NCBI RefSeq assembly: GCF_003048575.1
Contig: NZ_PIRZ01000003.1
Span: forward strand, 62,001-126,000
Length of the DNA: 64,000 nt
Source of the DNA: Campylobacter concisus
GTDB taxonomy: Bacteria > Campylobacterota > Campylobacteria > Campylobacterales > Campylobacteraceae
Reading direction: 5' to 3'
A model generated the notes under the pieces. That model was not told where the DNA came from and did not search any database. It saw only the letters and a program-made list of their open reading frames with translations. Both the position numbers and the translations under genes were made by a program. The stretch's first letter is position 1, and each line of letters starts with the position of its first letter. Below are positions 44,947 to 54,201 of this stretch, one piece after another.

Positions 44947-46410
44947 ATGAGTCAAAAAACTATTTTAATAATAACTGATGGTATTGGATTTAATAAAAGC
45001 GGTAAATTTAACGCATTTGAGGCGGCTAAAAAGCCAAATTACGAGAAATTTTTTAAAGAAATTCCAAACTCGCTCATAAAAACCTCTGGAAACGCTGTGG
45101 GACTACCTGAAGGGCAGATGGGAAACAGCGAAGTAGGGCATATGTGCATAGGAAGCGGACGAGTTTTGTATCAAAATTTGGTCAAAATTTCACGCAGCTT
45201 CGCTGATGGCTCGATAGCAGAAAATGAAGCCCTAAAAGCTCTTTTTAAAAAGTGCAAAAAAATTCACGTCATAGGGCTTTATAGCGACGGCGGCGTGCAC
45301 TCTCACATGGAACATTTTGATGGTATGTGTGAGCTTGCCAGCAAAAATGGTTGCGAAGTTTTTGTTCACGCTATCACCGACGGACGCGACGTTAGCCCAA
45401 ATAGTGGCATAAATTTCATAAAAAGCTTAGAGGCTAAATTTAAGGTAGCGACCATTTGTGGCAGATTTTACGCGATGGATAGAGATAAGCGCTGGGAGCG
45501 CGTAAAAGAGGCCTATGATAGCTTGGTAAATGGGGCAAATTTAAGCAGCTTATCGCCTAGTGAGTATCTACAAAAAAGCTACGATGAGGGCGTGACAGAT
45601 GAGTTTGTAAAGCCAGCTAGTTTTAATGGCTTTAAAGGCATAGGCGAAGATGACGGCGTGATCGTAATAAATTTTAGAAATGATAGAGCTAGAGAAATTT
45701 GCCAGGCTCTAGGCGAGGAGAAATTTAGCGAGTTTGAGCGACCTTTTGCTATCAAAAATCTAATCACCATGACCGAATACGACGCAAATTTTAAATTTGA
45801 AGTGCTCTTTAAAAATGAAAAGATAAAAAACACCTTAAGCGAGGTCATAGCAGCGGCTGGATTAAGGCAGCTTCACACGGCTGAGACTGAAAAATATGCC
45901 CATGTAACATTTTTCTTTAACGGCGGTATCGAGGAGTTAGCCAGCAATGAAACAAGGGTGCTCATCCCTAGCCCAAAGGTAAAAACCTACGACGAGAAGC
46001 CAGAGATGAGCGCAGCAGAAGTTTGCAAAGCCGTGCTAAAAGGTATGGATGACGAGCAAGACTTCATCGTGGTAAATTTCGCAAATGGCGATATGATAGG
46101 ACACACTGGCAACTATGAGGCCGCTATAAAGGCGGTAGAGGCAGTAGATACGGCTCTTGGAGAAATTTGCACTAAGGCAAAAGAGAAAAACTATGCGATG
46201 ATCATCACGAGCGATCACGGAAACTGCGAAGAGATGCGTGATAGCAGCGGTGAGCTACTGACAAACCACACGACTTATGATGTCTTTTGTTTTGTGATGG
46301 CTGATGGCGTAAAAAAAGTAAAAAACGGCGGTCTAAACAATATCGCTCCTAGTGTTTTAAAGATCATGGGGCTTGAAATTCCAGCTGAGATGGACGAGGC
46401 GTTAATATAA
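44947..46410 (+). CDS. gpmI: Cofactor-independent phosphoglycerate mutase
   Basis: This glycolytic and gluconeogenic enzyme interconverts 3- and 2-phosphoglycerate without bisphosphoglycerate. The 487-residue protein begins with the metal-binding IITDGIGFN (Asp11) and has the phosphoserine Ser61 in GQMGNSEVGH. The C-terminal SDHGNCEEM holds further manganese ligands. Campylobacter lacks phosphofructokinase, so the enzyme mainly serves gluconeogenesis. The next gene, fliR, begins five bases after the stop, an unusual mix of metabolic and flagellar genes also recalled from the related genomes. Confidence 0.95.
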   Translation: MSQKTILIITDGIGFNKSGKFNAFEAAKKPNYEKFFKEIPNSLIKTSGNAVGLPEGQMGNSEVGHMCIGSGRVLYQNLVKISRSFADGSIAENEALKALFKKCKKIHVIGLYSDGGVHSHMEHFDGMCELASKNGCEVFVHAITDGRDVSPNSGINFIKSLEAKFKVATICGRFYAMDRDKRWERVKEAYDSLVNGANLSSLSPSEYLQKSYDEGVTDEFVKPASFNGFKGIGEDDGVIVINFRNDRAREICQALGEEKFSEFERPFAIKNLITMTEYDANFKFEVLFKNEKIKNTLSEVIAAAGLRQLHTAETEKYAHVTFFFNGGIEELASNETRVLIPSPKVKTYDEKPEMSAAEVCKAVLKGMDDEQDFIVVNFANGDMIGHTGNYEAAIKAVEAVDTALGEICTKAKEKNYAMIITSDHGNCEEMRDSSGELLTNHTTYDVFCFVMADGVKKVKNGGLNNIAPSVLKIMGLEIPAEMDEALI

Positions 46411-46414
46411 AATA

Positions 46415-47176
46415 ATGGAACTAGTCGAGTTTTTTGGAGCGGATAAAGTCATAACCTTTATGCTCCTTTTTGCACGTCTTAGTGGGCTTATCGTATTTTT
46501 TCCATTCTTTTCTCACAATCAAATCCCGCTTAGTGTAAAAACTTTACTAGTTTTTGCTCTTTGTATTGTACTTTTCCCGCTCTCACACACCCATGAGCAT
46601 GCTATAAATTTTTTGATCATGGAAATTTTAAGTGAGGCTATGCTTGGACTTTGTGCTGGGCTTTTGCTAAATATCGTTTTTGCTATACTTCAAATGGCTG
46701 GCGAGCAGATCTCGATGATTATGGGTTTTTCGATGGCTTCAGTGCTTGATCCACAAACTGGTACAAATTCGCCAGTAATCGCAAATATTCTAAATTTCAT
46801 CGCACTTCTTGCATTTTTGATGCTTGATGGACACCATTTAATATTACAGTTTTATTCCACTTCACTTTCAGCTATACCGCTTGGAGATTTTTATCCAAGA
46901 AGTGGTGTGATGAGCTACGCCCTAAAGCTTTTTGGCAATCTTTTTATGTTTGGATTTGTTCTGGCTTTTCCTATTATCGCACTTTCTATACTTTCAGATG
47001 CTATTTTTGGCATGCTTATGAAAACTATGCCACAATTTAACCTATTAGTCGTTGGTTATCCTATTAAGGTAAGTATCGGCTTTTCGGTTTTGATAGCTAT
47101 TTTAGCTGGCATTATAAAAATCATAACTGATATGATGGTGCAGATTTTAAACGATATGCCAGCACTATTTTTTTAA
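46415..47176 (+). CDS. fliR: Flagellar export protein FliR
   Basis: FliR is part of the export gate of the flagellar type III secretion system. The 253-residue protein has about six membrane segments, the early FARLSGLIVFFPFF motif and EAMLGLCAGLLLN typical of FliR/SpaR proteins. Three genes of flagellar export or switching (fliN, fliO-like, fliR) occur in this window at separate sites, as is usual in Campylobacter. It is followed by the acidic receiver-like gene after 57 bases. Confidence 0.93.
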   Translation: MELVEFFGADKVITFMLLFARLSGLIVFFPFFSHNQIPLSVKTLLVFALCIVLFPLSHTHEHAINFLIMEILSEAMLGLCAGLLLNIVFAILQMAGEQISMIMGFSMASVLDPQTGTNSPVIANILNFIALLAFLMLDGHHLILQFYSTSLSAIPLGDFYPRSGVMSYALKLFGNLFMFGFVLAFPIIALSILSDAIFGMLMKTMPQFNLLVVGYPIKVSIGFSVLIAILAGIIKIITDMMVQILNDMPALFF

Positions 47177-47233
47177 GTAAATAGCAATGAAATTTATCAT
47201 AGAATACAGCCTCAAGCTCTTCAAGGAGGGATC

Positions 47234-48676
47234 ATGAAAGTTGCACTTGTAAACAAAAACCCCGCAGTTTCTCGCCTTATAACGTTAAGTTTAAATAAGC
47301 TAGGCATAGAATATAGCGAATTTGACGATGTTAATAGTGTTGGAGATCAATTTGATTATATTATCATCGATAGTGATATGGATAGCAGCGATGTTAATTT
47401 AAATCAAAAGATAATGTATCTAGCACCTAGAGGCGGTGAAAAGCCAGATTTTGCTGATGTTATGCTTGAAAAGCCCTTTTTACCAACAGAATTTATTAGT
47501 TTATTTGAACAAAACAAAAATACTGACAATGATAAAGAACTTGAGCTTGGACTAGATGAGTCTGCAAATTTTAATGACTTTGACGAAAGCAATAAAAACT
47601 TTGATGATTTAGAAAATTTTGAGCTTCCAGAAATTGATATGGGACTTGAAAATTTAGCAAAAGAAGATGATAAGGCAGATAAATTTGATAATGAGGCTTT
47701 AGATGATGAGTTTTTAAAAGAGGAGCTAAGTGAGCTAGAGACCGAGGATTTAAAGGATAAAGATATCAGTTTTGATGAAACAGACACTGAACTCATAGAT
47801 GATGATATGATAAATGACATAGCTAGCAAATATATGGCTGATTCAGAAGATCTGGATAAATCCTTAGAGCAAAATAATGAGCCGCCTGTGATAAAAGAAG
47901 AGCATAGCAATGACTTTGATGAGCTTAGTTCGCTTGTGGATGAGATAGATGATATGGGTGAGAGCGACTTGGCTGATGAAGAGGCTAAAAACGAGCTTGA
48001 TAAAATGGTCGAGCAAAATTCTCAAAATTTAGAAACTGCCGAGCTTAATGAAGATTTTGTAGATGATATAAGTCAAAGTAAAAAAGAGCTCAGCGAGATC
48101 GAGTCTTTGGATAAAGAGCTAAACGAAGAATCTAGCGAAGATAGCGAAAATTTTGATGAGCTAGAGACTGATTTTGGCAATGATGAAAATTTTGAGCCTG
48201 AAAGCAGCGAGGCAAATTTGATAGATGAAGCTAGCCAAAATTTAGAGGAAGATATAGATGAAGAATCTACCAAAGAAGCAGAGAAGATTTCTTTAGACGA
48301 AGATATAGACCTTGAAAAAGAGCCAACTAAAGAAGATCATGAAGAAATTTCTGAAGAAGTCCTTGCTCAAGAAGATCTAGGTATGGTAGATGAGGTGTTT
48401 GAGGAAGAAAATTTTAAAGAAGAGACGTTGGGTAGCCCAAATTTTGATGTAGCGTCTATTGAAGAAATAGATGAAAATACGATGCAAGCAGCATTTGGAT
48501 TAAATAATGCACCACAAACTAGCTCATGCGATGAAACAAAAATCGATGCTGACTATAAAGAAGAGCTAACCAAAAAGATCACAAAACATGTCCATGAGTC
48601 GTTAAATGAAAGCTCGCTAAGAGATGTGCTAAAAGATATGAATATAAAGATAAATATAAGTTTTGAGGAAAAGTAG
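47234..48676 (+). CDS. Highly acidic protein with receiver-like N-terminus
   Basis: The 480-residue protein has two parts. Residues 1-95 resemble a response-regulator receiver: a VALVNKNPAV strand, FDYIIIDSDMD with an Asp at the phosphoacceptor position near 48, and LEKPFLPTEF like the KPF motif. Residues 95-430 are dominated by Asp and Glu with little predicted structure. The last 45 residues (LTKKITKHVHESLNESSLRDVLKDM) form a possible helix. C. jejuni has a 'highly acidic protein' gene at the same place between fliR and gmk. Function unknown; a scaffold or cation-binding role is possible. Confidence 0.75.
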   Translation: MKVALVNKNPAVSRLITLSLNKLGIEYSEFDDVNSVGDQFDYIIIDSDMDSSDVNLNQKIMYLAPRGGEKPDFADVMLEKPFLPTEFISLFEQNKNTDNDKELELGLDESANFNDFDESNKNFDDLENFELPEIDMGLENLAKEDDKADKFDNEALDDEFLKEELSELETEDLKDKDISFDETDTELIDDDMINDIASKYMADSEDLDKSLEQNNEPPVIKEEHSNDFDELSSLVDEIDDMGESDLADEEAKNELDKMVEQNSQNLETAELNEDFVDDISQSKKELSEIESLDKELNEESSEDSENFDELETDFGNDENFEPESSEANLIDEASQNLEEDIDEESTKEAEKISLDEDIDLEKEPTKEDHEEISEEVLAQEDLGMVDEVFEEENFKEETLGSPNFDVASIEEIDENTMQAAFGLNNAPQTSSCDETKIDADYKEELTKKITKHVHESLNESSLRDVLKDMNIKINISFEEK

Positions 48677-49288
48677 TTGCAAGGACAAATTTTAGTAATT
48701 TCTGGGCCTAGCGGAAGTGGAAAAAGTACGCTTTTGGGTCGTCTTTTAAAGGAAGAGAAGGATCTTTATTTTTCTATTTCAAGCACGACAAGGGCAAAAA
48801 GAGAAGGCGAAGTCGATGGAGTGGATTACTATTTTATAAAAGAAGATGAGTTTAAAAGCGGCATAGAAAAGGGTGAATTTTTAGAATGGGCGCAGGTACA
48901 TAAAAACTATTATGGCACGAGTCTAAAGCCTGTTTTGGCAGCACTTGAGGCTGGCAAGATAGTTATATTTGACATTGACGTGCAAGGCTTTCACATCGCA
49001 CTTGAGAAATTTAAAAGCTATATAACTTCAGTTTTTATCACGACTGCAAATAAAAAAGAGCTTAAAAAACGCTTGAAAAACCGCGGAACAGATAGCGACG
49101 AGACGATAGAAAATCGCCTAATGAACGCAGTTGGTGAGATGGAGCACATCTTAGAATATGATTATTTTTTGGTAAATGATGACATTGAAAAGAGTTATAA
49201 AGGCCTAAAATCAATTCTTAGAGCGATGAGGCTAAAAAGTACGAAAATAGACTTAAGGCGCGTTATTGATGAGTGGATAGATTGCTAG
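48677..49288 (+). CDS. gmk: Guanylate kinase
   Basis: Gmk phosphorylates GMP to GDP. The 203-residue protein has the Walker A ISGPSGSGKSTL at residues 8-19, SSTTRAKREGEVDGVDYYF for GMP binding and the RLKNRGTDSDETIENRL lid region. The start is TTG at 48677, one base after the stop of the acidic-protein gene, with TTTTGAGGAAAAG upstream as a good ribosome binding site. Length and motifs are standard. Confidence 0.95.
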   Translation: MQGQILVISGPSGSGKSTLLGRLLKEEKDLYFSISSTTRAKREGEVDGVDYYFIKEDEFKSGIEKGEFLEWAQVHKNYYGTSLKPVLAALEAGKIVIFDIDVQGFHIALEKFKSYITSVFITTANKKELKKRLKNRGTDSDETIENRLMNAVGEMEHILEYDYFLVNDDIEKSYKGLKSILRAMRLKSTKIDLRRVIDEWIDC

Positions 49289-49338
49289 AAATTCAGGAAT
49301 TTATGATAACATTTTGAAAAATTTATTGAGGAGAAAAA

Positions 49339-49560
49339 ATGGGTTCTTTTAGTATTGGTCACTGGCTAGTTGTTTTAGCGATTATTGTTTTACTTTTTGG
49401 AGCAAAGAAGATCCCAGAACTTGCAAAAGGACTAGGCAAAGGCATAAAGACTTTTAAAGCTGAGATGGAAGATGCAACACCTGAAAAAAGTGAGAAAGTC
49501 GAACATAAAGAAGAGAGTGCTGCTAGTCAAAAAATAGAAGAAACAACTAAAAACGCATAG
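49339..49560 (+). CDS. tatA: Sec-independent translocase subunit TatA
   Basis: TatA forms the pore-like part of the twin-arginine export system. The 73-residue protein has one N-terminal membrane helix ([17 protein letters not shown]) with the FG-kink before an amphipathic helix ([19 protein letters not shown]) and a charged tail, exactly the TatA/E plan. TatB and TatC genes are not adjacent, so they lie elsewhere. It is preceded by GAGGAG and followed by argS after nine bases. Confidence 0.95.
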   Translation: MGSFSIGHWLVVLAIIVLLFGAKKIPELAKGLGKGIKTFKAEMEDATPEKSEKVEHKEESAASQKIEETTKNA

Positions 49561-49569
49561 GTTTTAGAG

Positions 49570-51153
49570 TTGAAAAATAAAATAAAAGCTGAAATTTCAA
49601 AGGTTTTAGAGCGTGAATTTGTGCTTGAAAAGCCAAAGGATAAAAATTTAGCCCACTATGCAACGCCACTTTTTGGCCTTGCAAAGGAGCTAAGAAAGTC
49701 GCCGGCCATGATAGCTAGCGAGTTTGCTGATAAATTTAGTGATAGCAAGATAGTCGAAGCCAGTGCGGTAAATGGCTACTTAAATTTCAAGCTAAAAAGC
49801 GAGTTTTTAGATGAAATTTCAAAGCAAATTTTGTTAGATAGCGAAAATTTTGCAAAAGAAGATGCGAAAAAAGATAGCTATTTAATAGAATACATCAGTG
49901 CAAATCCAACTGGACCGCTTCACATCGGGCATGTTAGAGGCGCAGTTTACGGTGATACTTTGGCAAGACTTGGCAAAAGACTTGGCTATGCTATCTCAAC
50001 AGAATACTATATAAACGATGCTGGTAATCAAATAGATCTGCTTGGTACTTCGATATCGCTTGCGGCAAAAGAGCAGCTTTTTAATGAAAGCATCGTCTAT
50101 CCAGAGAAATACTACCGCGGAGATTATATTTTAGATATCGCTAAGCTTGCAAATGAGAAATTTGGTAGGGAAATTTTTTATGATGAGAGTAGAAACCTCG
50201 AGCTTGCCGAGTTTGGCAAGGATATCGTGCTTGAGATCATCAAAAAAGATTTAGCAGATGTTGGGATATTTATAGAGAGCTGGGCTAGTGAAAAGGCTCT
50301 TTATGACGGCCTAGAGCCAACTATAAACAAGCTAAAACGTTCAAATCAAATGTATGAAAAAGAGGGCGCTACTTATATCGCTTCGACCACACTTGGCGAT
50401 GATAATGATAGGGTTGTCGTTAGAAATGACGGCAGACCGACATATTTAGCTGGTGATATCATCTACCACAATGCTAAATTTGAGAAAAATTTCGATCACT
50501 ACATAAATATTTGGGGTGCAGACCACCATGGATATATCGCGAGGTTAAAAGCTGCAATAAATTTCCTTGGATATGATGAAAACAAGCTTGAAGTGATACT
50601 CATGCAGATGGTTAGCCTGCTAAAAGATGGTAAGCCATACAAGATGAGCAAGCGCGCTGGTAATGCCGTGCTGATGAGCGATATCGTAAGTGAGATCGGT
50701 GCTGAGGCGCTTAGATTTATCTTTATAAGCAAGGCAAATACGAGTAGTTTGGAATTTGACGTAGATGAGCTTAAAAAAGAGGACAGCTCAAATCCGATTT
50801 TTTATATAAACTATGCTCATGCTAGGATAAATCAAGTCTTCGCAAAGGCTGGGAAAAATGTTCAAGATGTAATCAATGCAAACTTCGAATACCTAGACGA
50901 AAATGCTAAAAATTTACTTTTTGAAGCGCTAATCTTACCTGAAATTTTAGAGGATGCTTTTATCTCAAGGCAGCTTCAAAAGATCCCAGACTATTTGAAG
51001 TCACTAGCTGCTAGTTTTCATAAATTTTATAATGAAAACCGTGTGGTTGGAAATGAAAACGAAGATAGCTTGCTAAAAGTTTTTGCAGTTGTCGCTATCT
51101 CGATAAAAACAGCATTTAACATAATGGGAATCACAGCTAAAGATAGGATGTAG
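49570..51153 (+). CDS. argS: Arginyl-tRNA synthetase
   Basis: ArgS charges tRNA-Arg. The 527-residue class I enzyme has the HIGH motif in ANPTGPLHIGHVRG near residue 119 and KMSKRAGN (the KMSKS-like loop) near residue 358. The C-terminal DALR anticodon-binding region has YAHARINQVF near residue 413. The start is TTG at 49570 with GTTTTAGAG before it. Length is normal for Campylobacter ArgS. It ends the fliR-gmk-tatA-argS run. Confidence 0.96.
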   Translation: MKNKIKAEISKVLEREFVLEKPKDKNLAHYATPLFGLAKELRKSPAMIASEFADKFSDSKIVEASAVNGYLNFKLKSEFLDEISKQILLDSENFAKEDAKKDSYLIEYISANPTGPLHIGHVRGAVYGDTLARLGKRLGYAISTEYYINDAGNQIDLLGTSISLAAKEQLFNESIVYPEKYYRGDYILDIAKLANEKFGREIFYDESRNLELAEFGKDIVLEIIKKDLADVGIFIESWASEKALYDGLEPTINKLKRSNQMYEKEGATYIASTTLGDDNDRVVVRNDGRPTYLAGDIIYHNAKFEKNFDHYINIWGADHHGYIARLKAAINFLGYDENKLEVILMQMVSLLKDGKPYKMSKRAGNAVLMSDIVSEIGAEALRFIFISKANTSSLEFDVDELKKEDSSNPIFYINYAHARINQVFAKAGKNVQDVINANFEYLDENAKNLLFEALILPEILEDAFISRQLQKIPDYLKSLAASFHKFYNENRVVGNENEDSLLKVFAVVAISIKTAFNIMGITAKDRM

Positions 51154-51234
51154 AATTTTGGCTAAATACAATAAAATTAAATTTGAAAAAAGGTTTATTT
51201 AAAAATATCTCAAACTCATGATGCTCTTGAGAAT

Positions 51235-52170
51235 TTAAACACCTTTTTTCTCAAATACAATCGCAATAGTTTTTACTATAATCTTTATCTCCAGCCAAAG
51301 TGACCAGTGCTTTATGTAGTAAAGATCATACATCAGCTTTTGCCTGGCGTCGTGTGTATTTGAGCCATAAGGGTAGTTTACCTGTGCCCAGCCCGTGATA
51401 CCAGGTCGAACGATGTGACGTTCATTGTAGTAAGGTATCTCTTTTTCAAAGAAATTTATCCAGTGTCTTCGCTCAGGCCTTGGTCCTATCAGATGCATTT
51501 GCCCTCGAAAGACATTTATACACTGCGGCACCTCGTCTATACGAGTTTTTCGCATAAATTCGCCAAACTCAAATACTCTTTCATCATTTTCACTAGCAAA
51601 TTTTGCCCCATCTTTCTCGGCATCTTCCATCATCGAGCGAAATTTGATGCATTCAAATTCTCTGTTGCCCAGCCCAACCCTGTTTTGCAAGAAGTAAAGG
51701 CTACCAGGGGACTGCTCGTCTATCTTTTTCTTTACATAAAATTTAAGCACAAAAAGCATCACAAGAAGCATCGAGCAGCTTACATAGTCGATCACACGTT
51801 TTAAGGCGTATTCAAGGGCATTATAAGGCTTGATGTCGTTTAAAAAGTTTAAATTTTCCCCATTTTCTGGGATATAACATTTGTGCAGATAAATTTCTAA
51901 AAAATTCTCTACGTTTAGAAATTTTATCTTTTTATACTTCGTTTTAAACTGCAAAAGCGTGAGAAATCTCACCAGTTTGCCATCAACTGGCTTTGCGGTA
52001 TTTAGCACGATTAGCCTTTGATCGCCTGATTTTATGAGATTTTCTAGTGCGCTTCGCAAGGCTTTTGCGTCGCTATTTTCATGGGATAAAAAATTTACCT
52101 GGCCAAATTTCTTCCTAAGCTTCTCTAGCTCGAGTTTGGTGAAAGTATATTTTTCGCCAAGGATGATCAT
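51235..52170 (-). CDS. Polyprenyl-phosphate sugar phosphotransferase
   Basis: The C-terminal 190 residues form a bacterial sugar transferase domain: VGLGNREFECIKFRSM, FMRKTRIDEVPQ, LIGPRPERRH and RPGITGWAQVNY, with an upstream membrane helix near residue 135. Enzymes of this group put the first sugar phosphate onto undecaprenyl phosphate. The N-terminal 115 residues are shorter and less hydrophobic than in WcaJ, so one helix is missing. No glycosyltransferase genes surround it, which is odd for an initiating enzyme; the LOS cluster is 20 kb away. The sugar is unknown. Confidence 0.85.
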   Translation of the reverse strand: MIILGEKYTFTKLELEKLRKKFGQVNFLSHENSDAKALRSALENLIKSGDQRLIVLNTAKPVDGKLVRFLTLLQFKTKYKKIKFLNVENFLEIYLHKCYIPENGENLNFLNDIKPYNALEYALKRVIDYVSCSMLLVMLFVLKFYVKKKIDEQSPGSLYFLQNRVGLGNREFECIKFRSMMEDAEKDGAKFASENDERVFEFGEFMRKTRIDEVPQCINVFRGQMHLIGPRPERRHWINFFEKEIPYYNERHIVRPGITGWAQVNYPYGSNTHDARQKLMYDLYYIKHWSLWLEIKIIVKTIAIVFEKKGV

Positions 52171-52273
52171 GGGCCTATCCCTTTATCTTTATTTTAAATT
52201 TGCATTATAAAATTCGTCTAATTATACCCAAACGTGCTAATTGCATTTTTAAAAAATAGATTAAGGTTAAAAT

Positions 52274-53257
52274 ATGTCTCATAAATTTCTTGCTGTGCTT
52301 GTTCTGGCGCTAATCTGTGCCATTTCTTTTGCACTTTCAAACACGGTTTTGGCTAAATTTCACACCAGCCCGCTCATCATCTCGATCATTCTTGGCGCCA
52401 TTTTTGCAAATCTTTTCACCAAACAGACTCAAATTTTAAAATCAAGCGGCGTCGTAGCGGTCGCTGGAAAGCAAATTTTAAGGCTTGGCATCATACTTTT
52501 TGGCTTTAACATAAGCCTTAGCGAGATCGCAAGTGTTGGCACTCTAGGCGTGATATATGCAGCTTTTATGGTATTTGCGACCTTTTGCTTTGCGCTTTTT
52601 ACCGCTAAGGCTTTGGGGCTTAGCAAAGATAGTGCCGTGCTCATTGGCTCAGGGGCAAGCATATGCGGCGCAGCTGCTGTTATGGCTACTCAAAATGAGA
52701 TAAAAGCAGACGCAAACAAGCTTGCTATCGCCATTTGCACGGTGGTGCTCTTTGGGACGATTGGTATGTTTATCTATCCATTTATCGCTAAATTTCTAGC
52801 TCTCACGCCACACCAAACCGGCTTTTTTATCGGTGGCTCACTTCATGAGGTAGCCCATGTAGTCGCAGCCTCAGCAGCATTTGATAGCACAGCAAGCAGC
52901 ACCGCCGTCATCATAAAAATGCTTCGTGTCATCATGCTAGTACCATTTTTGTTTTTGCTAAATTTCTTAAATTTAAGCCAAAATAGCGGCGGCTCAAAGC
53001 TAAAGAGCATACCATGGTTTGCGCTATTTTTCTTAGTGGCGATCTGCGTTAGATCTTTGCCATTTTTCTCTGAAATTTTGGTACAAATTTTAAAGCTAGC
53101 TGCTAGTATCTGCCTTTGTGTTGCGATGTGCGCTTTGGGGTTTGGGATAGATAGGAGTATATTTAAAGCGACGGGCAAAAAGCCATTTTTGCTAGCATTT
53201 TTTATATTTTTATGGCTTATTTGCTCATCGCTTGTGTTTGTTAAGACTCTTTGCTAG
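52274..53257 (+). CDS. YeiH-family membrane protein
   Basis: The 327-residue protein has about ten membrane segments and belongs to the UPF0324/YeiH group, often annotated as putative sulfate exporters. Visible family features are LGIILFGFNIS near residue 73, SGASICGAAAVMA near residue 128 and FIGGSLHEVAHVVAA near residue 185. The substrate has not been shown. It converges on the nadD-rsfS gene and overlaps its 3' end by 17 bases, so the two share a terminal region. Confidence 0.85.
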   Translation: MSHKFLAVLVLALICAISFALSNTVLAKFHTSPLIISIILGAIFANLFTKQTQILKSSGVVAVAGKQILRLGIILFGFNISLSEIASVGTLGVIYAAFMVFATFCFALFTAKALGLSKDSAVLIGSGASICGAAAVMATQNEIKADANKLAIAICTVVLFGTIGMFIYPFIAKFLALTPHQTGFFIGGSLHEVAHVVAASAAFDSTASSTAVIIKMLRVIMLVPFLFLLNFLNLSQNSGGSKLKSIPWFALFFLVAICVRSLPFFSEILVQILKLAASICLCVAMCALGFGIDRSIFKATGKKPFLLAFFIFLWLICSSLVFVKTLC

Positions 53258-54122
53258 TTTTTAGCTTTTGCAAAAACTCTTCGATGTTGTATTTTGCTCT
53301 GTAAGCTGGGCTTAAAAGATGTATCAAAATGTCGCCAAGGTCCATCACAATCCAATCAGGCGAGCTCTCAGTGCCTATAAATTTCTCTCCAAGAGGCTTT
53401 AACTCCTCTTTTAGATCCTCGCTCAGTGAGTAAGCGTGCCTCTCGCCAAGCGTTGTAGCGATAACTACGGCCTTTACGAAATAATCATCTCCGCTCATAT
53501 CAAACACTTGTATCTCTTCAGCCTTTTTTGCGTCTAAAACCTTAACTATACTTTCGGTGCGCTCTTGCATTGATCTCTCTTGCATTTTAAATCCTTGGTA
53601 AAAATTTATGATCTCATCTTTTATCTCGCTAGGTAGCTCATCAAGCCCTTTTTGATGCCTGATCTGCGACGAGCTAACATCCACGTGCACGTCCATTTTT
53701 TGTAAATTTCGCGGAATTTCTATGTGATTGCGCTTGGCGATCACAAACTGCACTAAATTTTTTAGCTCCTCATATCCGTGCCACTTATCAAGCGTGGCTA
53801 GGTGGTCCGCGCCTATTATGAGATAAAATTTCTCTATCTTGAATTTCTCATACAAATACTTAACCGTCTCTATGGTAGGCACCGGGCGAGCTAAATTTAT
53901 CTCATAGTCTGAGATCTCGACCTTCTCTAGGCCGCCCCAAATTTCTCTTATCCACTTTAGTCGAAGCTCTGGCGGAGCTGAAAATTCACTCTTAAAAGGA
54001 CTTATAAAAGTTGGCATGATGATGAGCTTGTCGACATCAAGGCCACTTAGTGCCATTTTCACAATGCTATCGTGTCCTAAATGAACCGGATCAAAGCTCC
54101 CGCCAAAAAGTGCTAACTTCAT
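53241..54122 (-). CDS. nadD: Fused nicotinate-nucleotide adenylyltransferase and ribosomal silencing factor
   Basis: Residues 1-180 are NadD: the start LALFGGSFDPVHLGH has the nucleotidyltransferase GxFxPxHxGH and a later SSSQIRHQKG is the ISSTxIR motif. NadD makes deamido-NAD from NaMN. Residues 190-293 are RsfS/YbeB (EEIQVFDMSG, DYFVKAVVIATT, WIVMDLGDILIHL), which blocks ribosomal subunit joining. In C. jejuni these are two adjacent genes. The joint contains a duplicated MQERSMQERT with internal ATGs at about 53584 and 53569, so RsfS could also start separately. The two parts may have merged by a small indel. Confidence 0.88.
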   Translation of the reverse strand: MKLALFGGSFDPVHLGHDSIVKMALSGLDVDKLIIMPTFISPFKSEFSAPPELRLKWIREIWGGLEKVEISDYEINLARPVPTIETVKYLYEKFKIEKFYLIIGADHLATLDKWHGYEELKNLVQFVIAKRNHIEIPRNLQKMDVHVDVSSSQIRHQKGLDELPSEIKDEIINFYQGFKMQERSMQERTESIVKVLDAKKAEEIQVFDMSGDDYFVKAVVIATTLGERHAYSLSEDLKEELKPLGEKFIGTESSPDWIVMDLGDILIHLLSPAYRAKYNIEEFLQKLKTSKES

Positions 54123-54166
54123 CTATTAAAGTGCCTTGTTTATATTTGTTTTAAAATTCTTTTTTG

Positions 54167-54172
54167 TAGAAT
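54167..54172 (+). promoter_or_regulatory. Possible -10 box of gapA
   Basis: TAGAAT lies 30 bases before the gapA ATG, in the 79-base gap between the divergent nadD and gapA genes. The ribosome binding site AAGGAG is clear at 54191-54196. The -10 assignment is weak. Confidence 0.3.
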
Positions 54173-54201
54173 TAGGCGTAATTATATCAAAAGGAGCTAA
54201 G

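Noticed and set aside
47404-47910. Long serine-rich reading frame on the minus strand inside the acidic-protein gene
   Set aside because: It mirrors the Asp/Glu codons of the plus-strand gene and has no ribosome binding site or family resemblance.
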